DNA from: Robiginitalea sp. | GTDB lineage: Bacteria > Bacteroidota > Bacteroidia > Flavobacteriales > Flavobacteriaceae | Reading direction: 5' to 3' | Length of the DNA stretch: 43,756 bases | Assembly (NCBI GenBank): GCA_024642005.1 | Contig: JAHECA010000011.1 | Coordinates: 61,304 to 105,059, forward strand | Shown: piece after piece, positions 24,761-33,458 of the stretch | How positions within the stretch are numbered: the first letter of the stretch is position 1 | Layout of the letters: each line of letters opens with the position of its first letter | Translations under genes and position numbers: made by a program | The notes under the pieces: generated by a model | Database searches by the model: none | Seen by the model: only the letters and a program-made list of their open reading frames with translations | What the model was told of the DNA's origin: nothing

Positions 24761-24768
24761 TATTTTTG
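24761..24768 (+). promoter_or_regulatory. Bacteroidota-type -7 element (TATTTTTG)
   Basis: TATTTTTG lies only 5 bases before the ATG at 24774, implying a very short or absent leader for the GT-B glycosyltransferase. Confidence 0.5.
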
Positions 24769-24773
24769 CCAGT

Positions 24774-25877
24774 ATGAAGATTGGCCTCATTGAATTTACG
24801 TCCTACCACGAAGAATGCCTCTACAGCCAATTGCGGTTCTTACGTGACGGGGGTCACCATGTGGAGCTGTTCCTGAACCCCAAACTCAAGAACCAGGTCG
24901 CGCCCTACGCTGCTGAGCTTGCCGGGGGTACGCAGTATTTTGATTTTTCCTCCCGAACCTTTCTCCCCAAACGGATCGGGCGGTTTATCAAACTTTTCAG
25001 GACCCTTAAGAGGGGCCGTTTCGATGTGTTGATTTTCAATACCGCCAGTTCCAATAAGGAATTGATGCTGCTCTGCCTGCTCTTCCGCCGGGGTACCCCG
25101 GCGTTGACCGGAACCCTGCACAACCTGCGGAAACTGCGACAAAGCGCGTCGCAAAAGGTATTTTCGAAGGCCCTGTCGCACTATTTGGTATTGAGCGACT
25201 ACCTGGCCGGGACCGGACAGGCCCTGTCGCCGCAGAACACCTTCCTCAGCTACTATGCGATCTTCTTTCCGGAATACCCGGAAGTACCTCTGGAAAAGCC
25301 CGCCGGTGAAATGTGGGTGTGCATCCCCGGGGCTATCGAATACAAGCGAAGGGATTATGACTTTGTCCTGCAGGTATTGCAGGCCATGCCTCAAAGTACC
25401 AACCTGAAAATCATCCTGTTGGGTAAGCCGGAACCGGGTGATCCCCGGGCCCTGGCATTTGCCGATGCGATTGCCAAATTGCCTTTTCCCAAGGCGGTCA
25501 AATTGTTTCACCAGTTTGTGCCCAATGCCGAATTCCACGCCTATTTGAAAGCCGCAGATTATATCTGGCTGCCCCTGTATGAACACGATGCGGCCTACCT
25601 GAAATACAAAATCAGCGGCCCAATGAACCTGGCCTTTGCCTACCGCAAGCCCTTGCTTTGCCCACAGTCTATGGCCGTGCTGCCCGACCTGCAAGAAGTG
25701 GGGTTGTTCTACCAGGGCCCTGAGTCATTTTTGGCCCTGTTAACACGGCTGGCAACCGAAACCAGAAAGGAAGCAAACGCCTTCGATCGTCCTAAATGGA
25801 CGTACGAATACCAGATGCGGAATTACAATGCGATCGTGGAATCCATGGCCCACCCATCCAAAAAGACTGCCCATTGA
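24774..25877 (+). CDS. GT-B fold glycosyltransferase, GT4-like
   Basis: A 367-residue cytoplasmic or membrane-associated enzyme. The N-terminal Rossmann half begins MKIGLIEFTSYHEECLYSQL and contains GRFDVLIFNTASSNKEL. The C-terminal half has WVCIPGAIEYKRRDYDFVLQ (about 180-199), NLKIILLGKPEPGD and a late ADYIWLPLYEHDAAYLKYKI segment, the region that in GT4 enzymes binds the nucleotide sugar; the usual EPFGxxxxE is replaced. This is a divergent GT-B member and the donor cannot be named. It completes the glycan patch (22191-25877). Its stop codon overlaps the likely TTG start of tsaC. Confidence 0.85.
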   Translation: MKIGLIEFTSYHEECLYSQLRFLRDGGHHVELFLNPKLKNQVAPYAAELAGGTQYFDFSSRTFLPKRIGRFIKLFRTLKRGRFDVLIFNTASSNKELMLLCLLFRRGTPALTGTLHNLRKLRQSASQKVFSKALSHYLVLSDYLAGTGQALSPQNTFLSYYAIFFPEYPEVPLEKPAGEMWVCIPGAIEYKRRDYDFVLQVLQAMPQSTNLKIILLGKPEPGDPRALAFADAIAKLPFPKAVKLFHQFVPNAEFHAYLKAADYIWLPLYEHDAAYLKYKISGPMNLAFAYRKPLLCPQSMAVLPDLQEVGLFYQGPESFLALLTRLATETRKEANAFDRPKWTYEYQMRNYNAIVESMAHPSKKTAH

Positions 25878-26434
25878 AAACGGCCCTTGAAACAACCCTG
25901 GAAGTGCTCGAACGCGGCGGCATCCTCCTCTACCCCACCGACACCGTTTGGGGCATCGGCTGCGATGCCACCAATGCCGAAGCCGTGGCCCGTGTTTTTG
26001 CCATCAAAAACCGGCCCGATGCCAAGGCCCTCATTTGCCTGGTGGGCAGTGACCGGCAGCTGGAGCAGCTAATCCCCAACGTGCCGGAGGCAGCCTGGGA
26101 CATCATGGACCTCTCGGAGAAACCGGTCACCATCGTCTACGACAACCCCAGGGGCATTGCGCCCAACCTGGTCGGACCGGACAAGACCCTGGGAGTACGG
26201 CTCACCTCCCACCCCTTTTGCAGGGAATTGCTCCGGCGCTTTCGCCGGCCCCTGGTTTCCACTTCGGCCAACCTGGCCGGGGCGCCAACCCCAAAACGGT
26301 TTTCGGAAATCGACTCCGCCATTTTAAATGCTGTGGACTATGTGGTACCTTTGGAGCAGGAAATCCTGAAAAGTACGCCCTCGTCCGTTATTCAACTGAA
26401 GGCCGGCGGGCAGGTTCGGGTGATCAGACCCTGA
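25874..26434 (+). CDS. tsaC: L-threonylcarbamoyladenylate synthase (TsaC/Sua5/YrdC family)
   Basis: A 186-residue enzyme that makes threonylcarbamoyl-AMP from threonine, bicarbonate and ATP for the t6A modification of tRNAs. Visible family features: [20 protein letters not shown] (15-34), the KxR motif in [16 protein letters not shown] (42-57), and [17 protein letters not shown] then [14 protein letters not shown] (the SxN motif). There is no C-terminal Sua5 domain, so it is the short TsaC form. The start chosen is TTG at 25874, overlapping the upstream stop (ATTGA); an in-frame ATG at 25796 would overlap the glycosyltransferase by 82 bases and adds non-family sequence. The cca gene follows after one base. 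Confidence 0.93.
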   Translation: MKTALETTLEVLERGGILLYPTDTVWGIGCDATNAEAVARVFAIKNRPDAKALICLVGSDRQLEQLIPNVPEAAWDIMDLSEKPVTIVYDNPRGIAPNLVGPDKTLGVRLTSHPFCRELLRRFRRPLVSTSANLAGAPTPKRFSEIDSAILNAVDYVVPLEQEILKSTPSSVIQLKAGGQVRVIRP

Positions 26435-26435
26435 T

Positions 26436-27884
26436 ATGGCGCAGAGGCACTACAAAGAAGCCCTTTCGAACCCCATTTTCCGGCAGGTAAGCCTGGCCGC
26501 CGAACAGCTCTCCCTGGAGTGTTACGTTATCGGCGGATTCGTTCGTGATTTCCTGCTGAAAAGGGGGCAGCCGGTAGATATCGACTTTGTGGCCGTGGGC
26601 AGTGGCATCGACCTGGCCCGCAAGGTTGCGGCCAGCCTCCCTGGCAAGCCCAAAGTGAGTGTCTTCAAGAATTTCGGCACGGCCATGATACGCTACGAAG
26701 ACCTCCAGCTCGAGTTCGTAGGGGCCCGACGGGAAAGTTACAACCGCGACAGCCGCAAGCCGGTGGTAGAAGACGGAAGCCTGGAAGACGACCAGAAACG
26801 GCGCGATTTCACGATAAACGCCCTGGCCCTCTCGCTGAACCCGGGTAATTTCGGGCAACTGCTGGATCCTTTTTCCGGCCTGGAAGATTTGGCCGAAGGA
26901 ATTATCCGCACACCCCTGGAGCCCCAAACCACCTACTCAGACGATCCGCTGCGCATGATACGGGCCATACGATTTGCCGCCCAGCTCGGTTTCCGCATTG
27001 AGCGGGAATCATTGAACGCCATCGGTGCCCAACACGAACGCATCCGCATAGTTTCCCGTGAGCGCATTGTAGAGGAACTGCATAAGATCCTAATGACCGA
27101 CACCCCGTCCGTGGGCCTTGGCCTGCTCCACCAGACGGGCCTGCTGGCCGAATTCCTGCCCGAACTTGTGGCCCTGCAGGGCATTCAGGAAATCGAAGGG
27201 CAGCGGCACAAAGACAACTTCTGGCACACCCTGGAGGTGGTAGACAACATCTCACGGCACACCGACGACCTCTGGTTGCGCTGGGCCGCTCTTTTGCACG
27301 ATATCGGCAAGGCCCCGACCAAACGTTTCGACCCGAAGCTGGGCTGGACCTTCCACAACCATGAACTGGTGGGGTCCAGAATGGTTTACCGGCTTTTCAA
27401 ACGGCTGCGCCTACCGCTGAATGAAAAAATGAAATACGTCCAGAAGCTGGTGCTGATGAGCTCGAGGCCCATAGTGCTGGCTAACGATTTCGTAACCGAT
27501 TCGGCCGTGCGCCGCCTGGTGTTCGATGCCGGGGAAGACGTGGAAGACCTGATGACCCTTTGCGAGGCCGACATCACCACCAAAAATCCGAAGAAGCAAC
27601 AACGCTACCTGCAGAATTTCGCCCTGGTCCGGGAAAAAATGGCCGAGGTGGAAGAGCGCGACCGCATCCGCAATTTCCAGCCCCCTGTGAGCGGGGAAAC
27701 CATCATGGATACCTTCGGCCTGAAACCGTCGCCCCAGATCGGGATCATCAAGGAGGCCATCAAGGAGGCCATTTTGGAAGGGGTGATCCCGAATGAGGCG
27801 GCTGCGGCCCGTACCTTCATGCTCGGGAAAGGGCGCGAACTGGGTCTTACCCCGGTAGAAAACCCTGCCGATCCTAAAACCTGA
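26436..27884 (+). CDS. CCA-type tRNA nucleotidyltransferase with HD domain
   Basis: A 482-residue class II nucleotidyltransferase. Key motifs: [11 protein letters not shown] (31-41), [11 protein letters not shown] (47-57, DxD metal pair), RDFTINALA, the RRD-like [18 protein letters not shown] (about 167-184) and a C-terminal HD domain with [13 protein letters not shown] near residue 287. The C-terminal helix repeats [12 protein letters not shown]. It adds or repairs the CCA end of tRNAs; poly(A) polymerase is a related alternative, but a single gene of this size in Bacteroidota is normally the CCA enzyme. It follows tsaC by one base, giving a tRNA-maturation pair. Confidence 0.93.
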   Translation: MAQRHYKEALSNPIFRQVSLAAEQLSLECYVIGGFVRDFLLKRGQPVDIDFVAVGSGIDLARKVAASLPGKPKVSVFKNFGTAMIRYEDLQLEFVGARRESYNRDSRKPVVEDGSLEDDQKRRDFTINALALSLNPGNFGQLLDPFSGLEDLAEGIIRTPLEPQTTYSDDPLRMIRAIRFAAQLGFRIERESLNAIGAQHERIRIVSRERIVEELHKILMTDTPSVGLGLLHQTGLLAEFLPELVALQGIQEIEGQRHKDNFWHTLEVVDNISRHTDDLWLRWAALLHDIGKAPTKRFDPKLGWTFHNHELVGSRMVYRLFKRLRLPLNEKMKYVQKLVLMSSRPIVLANDFVTDSAVRRLVFDAGEDVEDLMTLCEADITTKNPKKQQRYLQNFALVREKMAEVEERDRIRNFQPPVSGETIMDTFGLKPSPQIGIIKEAIKEAILEGVIPNEAAAARTFMLGKGRELGLTPVENPADPKT

Positions 27885-27888
27885 CCCG

Positions 27889-28935
27889 ATGAGAGATGCC
27901 TTAAAAAAAGCCTACGTACGCTTCGCCCGCCTGTCGCTGATTCTGGTTTACCTGGTCATCCTGGCCGGGGCCGTGGTACGCATGACCGGCAGCGGCATGG
28001 GCTGCCCCGACTGGCCCAAATGCTTCGGGTATTATATTCCGCCCACCGAGGAAACCGAACTGATCTTCACCCCAGGCCGTCCCTATGAAAAAGGTCAAGT
28101 AATTATCCACGACGAGGGCCTGCTGCTGGCCAGTGAAGATTTTACAGCCGGGGCCGACTTCGACCCGGCCTATTGGACTCCTTATACCCGCCACGACTAC
28201 GCGGTATTTAACGCGGCCCATACCTGGACGGAATACATCAACCGCCTGATGGGCGCCCTATCGGGCCTTGCCGTCCTGGCCATGGCCGTTTGTTCCCTGG
28301 CCTGGTGGCGCGATCGGAAAAGCAGGGTGCTGGCCGCCTGGCTGGCCGTGCTGGGCATCGGCTTCCAGGCCTGGCTGGGGGCCACTGTGGTGTATTCGGT
28401 TTTGGCCCCGGTGCGCATTACCATCCATATGGTCATGGCCCTGCTCATCGTGGCCCTGCTGGCCTGGATCGTCTTCGAGAATGGCCGGCCCGACCCAGCC
28501 CACAAGCCCGACCGACCTACCTACCGCATTTGGGCCGTCACCGTTGTCCTGAGCCTGGTGCAAATCGCCCTAGGTACCCAAGTGCGTCAGTTCGTAGACC
28601 GGCAGGCCGAAGCGTTGGGCGAGGCGGGCCGGGACCTCTGGCTCGATGGCCCGGCAGCCCTGTTCTATGTGCACCGATCGTTTTCCATCGTCCTGGTGAT
28701 CCTGCACGTGTGGGCTGCCTGGCGGGTGTTCCGCCTCGGACTCGGCTACGAAAAAATGGGGCCTGCCCTGGGAGCTGTTTTGCTCATTCTGGCCAGCGGC
28801 ATCGCCATGAACTACTGGGCGTTCCCCTGGGGCAGCCAGCCGCTGCACCTGGTTATGGCCTCCCTGTTGTTCGGACTGCAATGGTATCTGCTACTCGAGA
28901 TGTATCGTGCGCGTGTTGCGGGTAAATCTTTGTAA
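27889..28935 (+). CDS. ctaA: Heme A synthase (COX15/CtaA family)
   Basis: A 348-residue inner-membrane enzyme with about eight helices. It oxidises the C8 methyl of heme O to give heme A for cytochrome c oxidase. The first helix is followed by the hallmark GAVVRMTGSGMGCPDWPKCF (about 26-45), with the paired cysteines. FNAAHTWTEYINRLMGAL (about 105-122) carries one heme-ligand His-Glu region; VRITIHMVMALL, LGTQVRQFVD and FYVHRSFSIVLVILHVW carry the others. Two-fold repeat and length fit the COX15 type. It begins 4 bases after the cca gene and ends inside the next gene's promoter element. Confidence 0.95.
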   Translation: MRDALKKAYVRFARLSLILVYLVILAGAVVRMTGSGMGCPDWPKCFGYYIPPTEETELIFTPGRPYEKGQVIIHDEGLLLASEDFTAGADFDPAYWTPYTRHDYAVFNAAHTWTEYINRLMGALSGLAVLAMAVCSLAWWRDRKSRVLAAWLAVLGIGFQAWLGATVVYSVLAPVRITIHMVMALLIVALLAWIVFENGRPDPAHKPDRPTYRIWAVTVVLSLVQIALGTQVRQFVDRQAEALGEAGRDLWLDGPAALFYVHRSFSIVLVILHVWAAWRVFRLGLGYEKMGPALGAVLLILASGIAMNYWAFPWGSQPLHLVMASLLFGLQWYLLLEMYRARVAGKSL

Positions 28936-28940
28936 CTTTG
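28933..28940 (+). promoter_or_regulatory. Bacteroidota-type -7 element (TAACTTTG)
   Basis: TAACTTTG starts on the ctaA stop codon itself and lies 22 bases before the ATG at 28963. Confidence 0.6.
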
Positions 28941-28962
28941 GCGCGATTTAACACCCCCAGCC

Positions 28963-29466
28963 ATGATCTATAAGATCCGTATTATCCTGGACGCCCAGGA
29001 AGACATTTTTCGCGACCTGGAAATCGAATCGGACAGCTCCCTGGAAGAGCTGCACAATACCATTACCCAGGCCTTCGGTTTTCTTGGTGAGGAAATGGCC
29101 TCCTTTTACACCTGCGACGAAAACTGGGTTCAGGACGAAGAGATACCCCTCTATGATCTACGGGAAAACGAAGGGGAAACCCGGCTCATGCGCAACACTC
29201 CACTCAAGGAGGTACTGTATGAGGAATCGCCCAAAATGCTGTATGTATACGATTTTCTCAATATGTGGACGTTTTTTGTGGAACTGGCAGATGTCGCCCA
29301 GCCGGAAGACGGCCGCAGTTACCCCAACCTGTTATTCAGTTTCGGAGAACTGCCCGAGTCGCCCCCCGAAAAACGCTTCGAGGCCGATCCCGGAGAGGAA
29401 GACTTCGATCTGGACGAACCTTTCGGGAATTATGACGACATGGATTTTGACGAAAACTGGAACTGA
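28963..29466 (+). CDS. Plasmid pRiA4b ORF-3 / IS1096 TnpR-like family protein
   Basis: A 167-residue acidic cytoplasmic protein. IYKIRIILDAQEDIFRDLEI (2-21), then SSLEELHNTITQAFGFLGEE and YDLRENEGETRLMRNTPLKE reproduce the pattern of the PF07929 family (pRiA4b ORF-3). MLYVYDFLNMWTFFVELADV follows. The last 35 residues are almost entirely acidic (DPGEEDFDLDEPFGNYDD), a feature that could contact basic proteins. The family was named from mobile elements, but no inverted repeats or transposase surround it here, so it appears to be an ordinary chromosomal gene. Function unknown. It has its own -7 element. Confidence 0.85.
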   Translation: MIYKIRIILDAQEDIFRDLEIESDSSLEELHNTITQAFGFLGEEMASFYTCDENWVQDEEIPLYDLRENEGETRLMRNTPLKEVLYEESPKMLYVYDFLNMWTFFVELADVAQPEDGRSYPNLLFSFGELPESPPEKRFEADPGEEDFDLDEPFGNYDDMDFDENWN

Positions 29467-29511
29467 TCTCCCCATTTCCCTCCCTAACTTTTACCTACCA
29501 CTTTAAAGCCG

Positions 29512-30570
29512 ATGCTGAACCTGTACGCCTCCCATATCGAAACCGTTTCCCTTCACCGCGTTGGCAATAAGCACCGGGGGGAAGGCCTCTTTCTTTCCGA
29601 ATCTCCCGCCCGGCTCAACGACGAGCAAACAGGCCTGCTGAAGGAATATTTCCTGAAGCCTTTCCGCGAAAAGGAAGAGAACTATTATTGTTTTACCCAC
29701 GAGGCCGCCCTGGAGTTCCACCCGGTGTACGAGGCCGCCTCGGCCGTATTTGAAAATCCGGCCCGCCTGCACGAGGTTTCCGGGGAGCTGGCCCGTCACC
29801 TGTACGCCAAGTCGAACCACCCGCACATCAAAAGCGGGGAATGTTATGTGGTCTATTTTACCGATTTGTTGCTCGACAACGAGCGCACCCATGCCCTGGG
29901 TATCTTCAAGAGCGAAGTAAAACAAGATTTCATGCAATTTGAGGAGAAGGGCACAAACCTCGACATGCTCGTTCAGCAGGGGGTTAACCTGCACAAGCTC
30001 GACAAGGGCTGCCTGATCTTTAACCGAAATAAAGAAGAAGGATTCAAGATACTCTCTGTAGACAGCAACCGCTACGACGCCAAATACTGGCTCGAGGAGT
30101 TCCTCGGCCTGGCCCCCCTTACCGACGACAACTTCTACACCAAAAACTACCTGAAATTCTGCCAGGGATTTGCCCGGGACGTTGTGCTGCCGGCCGAAGA
30201 CAAGCAACAGGAAGTGCTGTTCATGAACCGGGCCGTGAACCATTTTGCCAAAAACGATTCCTTCGAGGAGAGCCAGTTTTTGAACGAGGTACTCGAAAAC
30301 CCCGAGCTGATCCCGGAATTCAAGCACTACAAGACCGAGAAGGGGCCCAAATACAGCATTGAGGACGTCTCGAACTTCGCCATTGCCAACAAGGCCGTGA
30401 GCGATACGCGGAAAAAGATCCGCAACGTGATAGACCTGGACACCAACATCCAGATCAAGCTGAATTTCATCAACCCCGAATCGGCCGAAAAGTTTGTTGA
30501 AAAGGGCTGGGACGAAGAGCGGCAGATGTACTATTACCTGGTGTACTTCAACAAAGAGCAGAAGAGTTAA
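29512..30570 (+). CDS. Nucleoid-associated protein NdpA/YejK family
   Basis: A 352-residue protein of the 37-kDa nucleoid-associated family (PF04245). Typical elements: YASHIETVSLHRVGNKHRGE near the start, then ARHLYAKSNHPHIKSGEC (about 101-118) and YVVYFTDLLLDNERTHALGI with FKSEVKQDFM. The C-terminal part (RDVVLPAEDKQQEVLFMNRA, then FKHYKTEKGPKYSIEDVSNF) is the usual second region. In E. coli, YejK associates with the nucleoid; its biochemical role is unsettled. The length is typical. It lies 45 bases after the pRiA4b-like gene on the same strand and may be co-transcribed with it. Confidence 0.88.
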   Translation: MLNLYASHIETVSLHRVGNKHRGEGLFLSESPARLNDEQTGLLKEYFLKPFREKEENYYCFTHEAALEFHPVYEAASAVFENPARLHEVSGELARHLYAKSNHPHIKSGECYVVYFTDLLLDNERTHALGIFKSEVKQDFMQFEEKGTNLDMLVQQGVNLHKLDKGCLIFNRNKEEGFKILSVDSNRYDAKYWLEEFLGLAPLTDDNFYTKNYLKFCQGFARDVVLPAEDKQQEVLFMNRAVNHFAKNDSFEESQFLNEVLENPELIPEFKHYKTEKGPKYSIEDVSNFAIANKAVSDTRKKIRNVIDLDTNIQIKLNFINPESAEKFVEKGWDEERQMYYYLVYFNKEQKS

Positions 30571-30605
30571 TCCTCAGGCCCTGCGCAATGTTGCCACCAA
30601 TATCC

Positions 30606-30613
30606 TATATTCG
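30606..30613 (+). promoter_or_regulatory. Possible -7 element (TATATTCG)
   Basis: TATATTCG differs from TAnnTTTG at one position and lies 24 bases before the GTG at 30638. Confidence 0.4.
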
Positions 30614-30637
30614 CCTGAACCCAAATAAAACGTTGTC

Positions 30638-31543
30638 GTGAAAGGAATGACCACCCTTTTTCTGCTGGCCTGTATCCTCTGGGCCTGGAACCCCCTGCTG
30701 GCCCAAAAATGGGATCCCTTTTCAGATCAAATCGAAAAGCAAACCCTGGCCTTCGCCGAACGGGATTCCACCCTTTACCTGGATTTCTACCAGCTCAAGG
30801 GAGATACCGAAGCCAAACCCTGCGTGATCTTCGTCTTCGGCGGCGGTTTTGCCCAGGGCCAACGCGATGCACCTATCTACAATTCCTATTTCGTCAACCT
30901 GGTTCAGAATGGGTTTAAGGTAGCCGCTATTGACTACCGCCTCGGCCTCAGGGGTATTTATGACCAGATAGGCATCTTTAATACCCGGCCCCTGCAAGAC
31001 GCTATTGATCTGGCCGTGGAAGACCTATACCAGGCCACGGCCTATTTGGTTTCCAGGGCCGGCGAGTTTCAGATCGATCCGGCCCGGATTCTTGTTTCGG
31101 GCTCCAGCGCCGGGGCAATCACCAGCCTCCATGGCGACTGGTACAACCAAAACCGACACGAACTAACCCATATTTTGCCAGAAGGGTTCCAGTATGCGGG
31201 GGTAGTGGCCTTTGCCGGGGCCATTTTCAGCTACCATGGGAAACCCCGGTATGCCCATGCCCCGGCCCCTACCCTCTTTTTTCACGGCTCCGAAGACAAG
31301 GTGGTCCCCTTCAACAAACGGAGGTTGCTGAACAAAGGTTTTTTCGGCTCCAACTATCTGGCTAACCAGTTTGCCCGCAACAACTACCTATTCCACTACT
31401 TCAGGCAGGTCGGGGCCGGGCATGAGATGGCCGTAGACCCCATGAACCAGCGGATGGAGGAGATTCTGTACTTTATCCGAACCACCGCCCTCGGGAAGGC
31501 ATCCTTTCAGGAAGAAACCACCCTCACCCCCCTCAGGAAATAA
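30638..31543 (+). CDS. Exported alpha/beta hydrolase
   Basis: A 301-residue protein with a signal peptide (1-22, TTLFLLACILWAWNPLLA). Alpha/beta-hydrolase features: oxyanion segment IFVFGGGFAQGQRD (64-77), nucleophile elbow VSGSSAGA with Ser157, acid in FHGSEDKVVPF (Asp220) and His262 in GAGHEMA. The pattern resembles carboxylesterase/BD-FAE-type esterases. The substrate is unknown. The start is GTG at 30638; an ATG at 30647 is three residues downstream and could also serve. It stands alone between NdpA and the convergent DoxX-like gene. Confidence 0.88.
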   Translation: MKGMTTLFLLACILWAWNPLLAQKWDPFSDQIEKQTLAFAERDSTLYLDFYQLKGDTEAKPCVIFVFGGGFAQGQRDAPIYNSYFVNLVQNGFKVAAIDYRLGLRGIYDQIGIFNTRPLQDAIDLAVEDLYQATAYLVSRAGEFQIDPARILVSGSSAGAITSLHGDWYNQNRHELTHILPEGFQYAGVVAFAGAIFSYHGKPRYAHAPAPTLFFHGSEDKVVPFNKRRLLNKGFFGSNYLANQFARNNYLFHYFRQVGAGHEMAVDPMNQRMEEILYFIRTTALGKASFQEETTLTPLRK

Positions 31544-31700
31544 TAGGCTAGGGCGCGGCGGAAAACCGGGCGTGCCCGAAACAGGCTACATTTACGCGGG
31601 CAGGTTTCAGGTTGGGTGCTTGCTTTTTGCAGCGGCCGTTGGTAACTTCTTGTTAGGGGAGGGAGGCAAAATACCCCCTTTAAGAGACTAAGATTGACCG

Positions 31701-32102
31701 CTATTCCGTTTTGCGCAGCGGCAGCAATTGCAGCAGCTTCCTGTCCCGAAGCAGGAGAATGCCCCAGATCAGGGCACCGAACAAAACCGGTGCCAGCAGA
31801 TTCTCCACCGGGTCTTTATGGATGATGTGAGTGGCTACGGCCCCGCCCAGCCAGGCTGTAAGCAACAGCGCACCCAGGATATTGGTTTTCGGGATCAGGT
31901 ACAGCAGGGCGCTGATGCCCAAAACGATTCCCAGGTAGGCCAGGGACCCTTCGGGATAGCCCATGTCCGTGCCGGTGGCTACAGATTCTTCGGTCCCCAT
32001 CAGGTTCGCAACAGCACCAAGCAGGAACATGAGACCCAGCAGGAACTGGAGGATGTGGGAGATCCATTGCCGCAAGCTCGAAGGATTTTTGTCTTTAGTC
32101 AT
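31701..32102 (-). CDS. DoxX-like small membrane protein
   Basis: A 133-residue protein with four predicted transmembrane helices (about 12-32, 52-67, 74-92 and 101-117). The pattern ILQFLLGLMFLLGAVANLMG, then YLGIVLGISALLYLIPKTN and ILGALLLTAWLGGAVATHI matches the DoxX-like (PF13564) family of Bacteroidota, often labelled DoxX-like or membrane subunit. No catalytic residues are evident. Flanking spacers (31544-31700 and 32103-32321) hold no other gene or clear signal that I can see. Confidence 0.88.
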   Translation of the reverse strand: MTKDKNPSSLRQWISHILQFLLGLMFLLGAVANLMGTEESVATGTDMGYPEGSLAYLGIVLGISALLYLIPKTNILGALLLTAWLGGAVATHIIHKDPVENLLAPVLFGALIWGILLLRDRKLLQLLPLRKTE

Positions 32103-32321
32103 TGGAGTCCTGCATTTGGTTTGGTTGAATTTTTTTCGGGTAGCGGAAAAGTTCTGAAAAAAGATTGAATCTCCGACACGGCTAGTTCTTTTGTCCTGCT
32201 GCCTGGAAATTGCAGCTCGCAGGGCTATACTGAAAGCGGGTGGGCAGAGGGGTCTCCCGCGCCCGATCGCAGGCCCTGTGTACAGAAGGTGATTAGGGGT
32301 TTATACCTGGTTCCTTTGCTG

Positions 32322-33389
32322 TTAGGGGATATGGATGCGCTTTTCAATGATCTGCTTCATGCTGACCCCTTCGTAGTTCCGTTTTACAAAATCCAGGGCC
32401 AGTGACAAAATTTCGCCCATACTCCTGCAACGCTTGAACTTTATGTCGTGCACCAACTCGAAAATTTCCATTTTGAGGCTTTCCACATTTTCGGGCCGGG
32501 ACAGGGTGTCTTTTTTGGCGATGTCGACCAGCTGTTGGATGCGGTCGCCCGAGCTGATGATGCGCTTGGCGATGATGGAGCGTTCCTCCACCTTGTACTG
32601 GTCGACCGAGTCGGGGAGCAACATGGTGCGCACCAGGTCTACCATCGGGTTGTTCTCCTTGAAGAACTGCGGGCGGTACACCTTGAGTTTCCCTTCATAA
32701 AACTGCTGGTCAAAATCGATGGCCCGAATCTTATAGACTACATGGTCGAAGTCGTGCAGGGGAATGATCACATAGTTATACGAGCGCATATCGCCCAACA
32801 GGCGAATCATGCAACGCTCGTTGAATTTTACGAATTCCTTGGCCAGCTGGGCCTTTTCTGATTTAGAGCAGGCCGGTAGCATCTCCTTGATGAAGACATC
32901 ACCGGGGATGCCGGCAATATGCTCTTCGATCAGGGTGTCTTTATACACCAGAAAGTTCAGGTTGTAGGGCGAGAGGATATCTTCCAGTTCCAGGCCATAA
33001 ATGCGCGAGGCATCGGCTTTTTTCACGTAGAAATAGGTGAAGTTGTCATTCAGGATGTTGCGCACCTTGATGCGGAACGGCTTCGAATTCCCGAAGGTGC
33101 AGTAATCGACCGCGTCAACGTTCAGGTACTGGAATATACGGTCACTCCCGTCTGAGTGCAGGATGGAATACACCCGTTTGAGGCTTTGGTCGATTTCCCG
33201 CCGTTCCGAATCGGTATAGTACACACGTACCCAGAGGGTGTCGTTCCCGTGGGAATCATAGACGACCACAGACCCGGCAAAACGCAGGAGGTCTTCGTAA
33301 AAAATCGGTAATTCTATGCGTCGGCTGTATTGCTCCAGATAGGCTTCCAGGGCCTTGTTTACTGGATAAGCCGGCTTTTTCTTCGACAT
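32322..33389 (-). CDS. Uncharacterised protein with cryptic kinase/APH-like active-site pattern
   Basis: A 355-residue cytoplasmic protein that I do not recognise as a named family. Its middle resembles the protein-kinase-like fold of aminoglycoside phosphotransferases: a candidate ATP-binding lysine in YFYVKKAD (Lys123 or Lys124), a helix acid in YGLELEDIL (Glu134 or Glu136), a hinge-like TLIEEHIAGIPGD (152-164), the catalytic-loop pattern GDMRSYNYVII with Asp200 and Asn205 (Asp-x4-Asn, as in kinases) and the metal motif IDFD (Asp225). A glycine-rich loop is not obvious. Residues 1-100 may form an N-terminal extension; 265-355 are helical. The start is uncertain: 33389 (MSKKKPAYPV) follows an A/G-rich stretch; 33407 and 33422 are alternatives. 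It is divergent from the ABC exporter pair. The kinase idea is inference from motif order and spacing. Confidence 0.8.
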   Translation of the reverse strand: MSKKKPAYPVNKALEAYLEQYSRRIELPIFYEDLLRFAGSVVVYDSHGNDTLWVRVYYTDSERREIDQSLKRVYSILHSDGSDRIFQYLNVDAVDYCTFGNSKPFRIKVRNILNDNFTYFYVKKADASRIYGLELEDILSPYNLNFLVYKDTLIEEHIAGIPGDVFIKEMLPACSKSEKAQLAKEFVKFNERCMIRLLGDMRSYNYVIIPLHDFDHVVYKIRAIDFDQQFYEGKLKVYRPQFFKENNPMVDLVRTMLLPDSVDQYKVEERSIIAKRIISSGDRIQQLVDIAKKDTLSRPENVESLKMEIFELVHDIKFKRCRSMGEILSLALDFVKRNYEGVSMKQIIEKRIHIP

Positions 33390-33458
33390 GAGTTTCTCCT
33401 CGGCCATACGCTCTTGCTTCAAGGGGGTTGTAACAAATTTCGCATTTATTCGTCAAGT

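Noticed and set aside
27749-27772. Short tandem repeat ATCAAGGAGGCC within the CCA-type gene
   Set aside because: It encodes the amphipathic helix [12 protein letters not shown] that is normal for this family, not a separate element.
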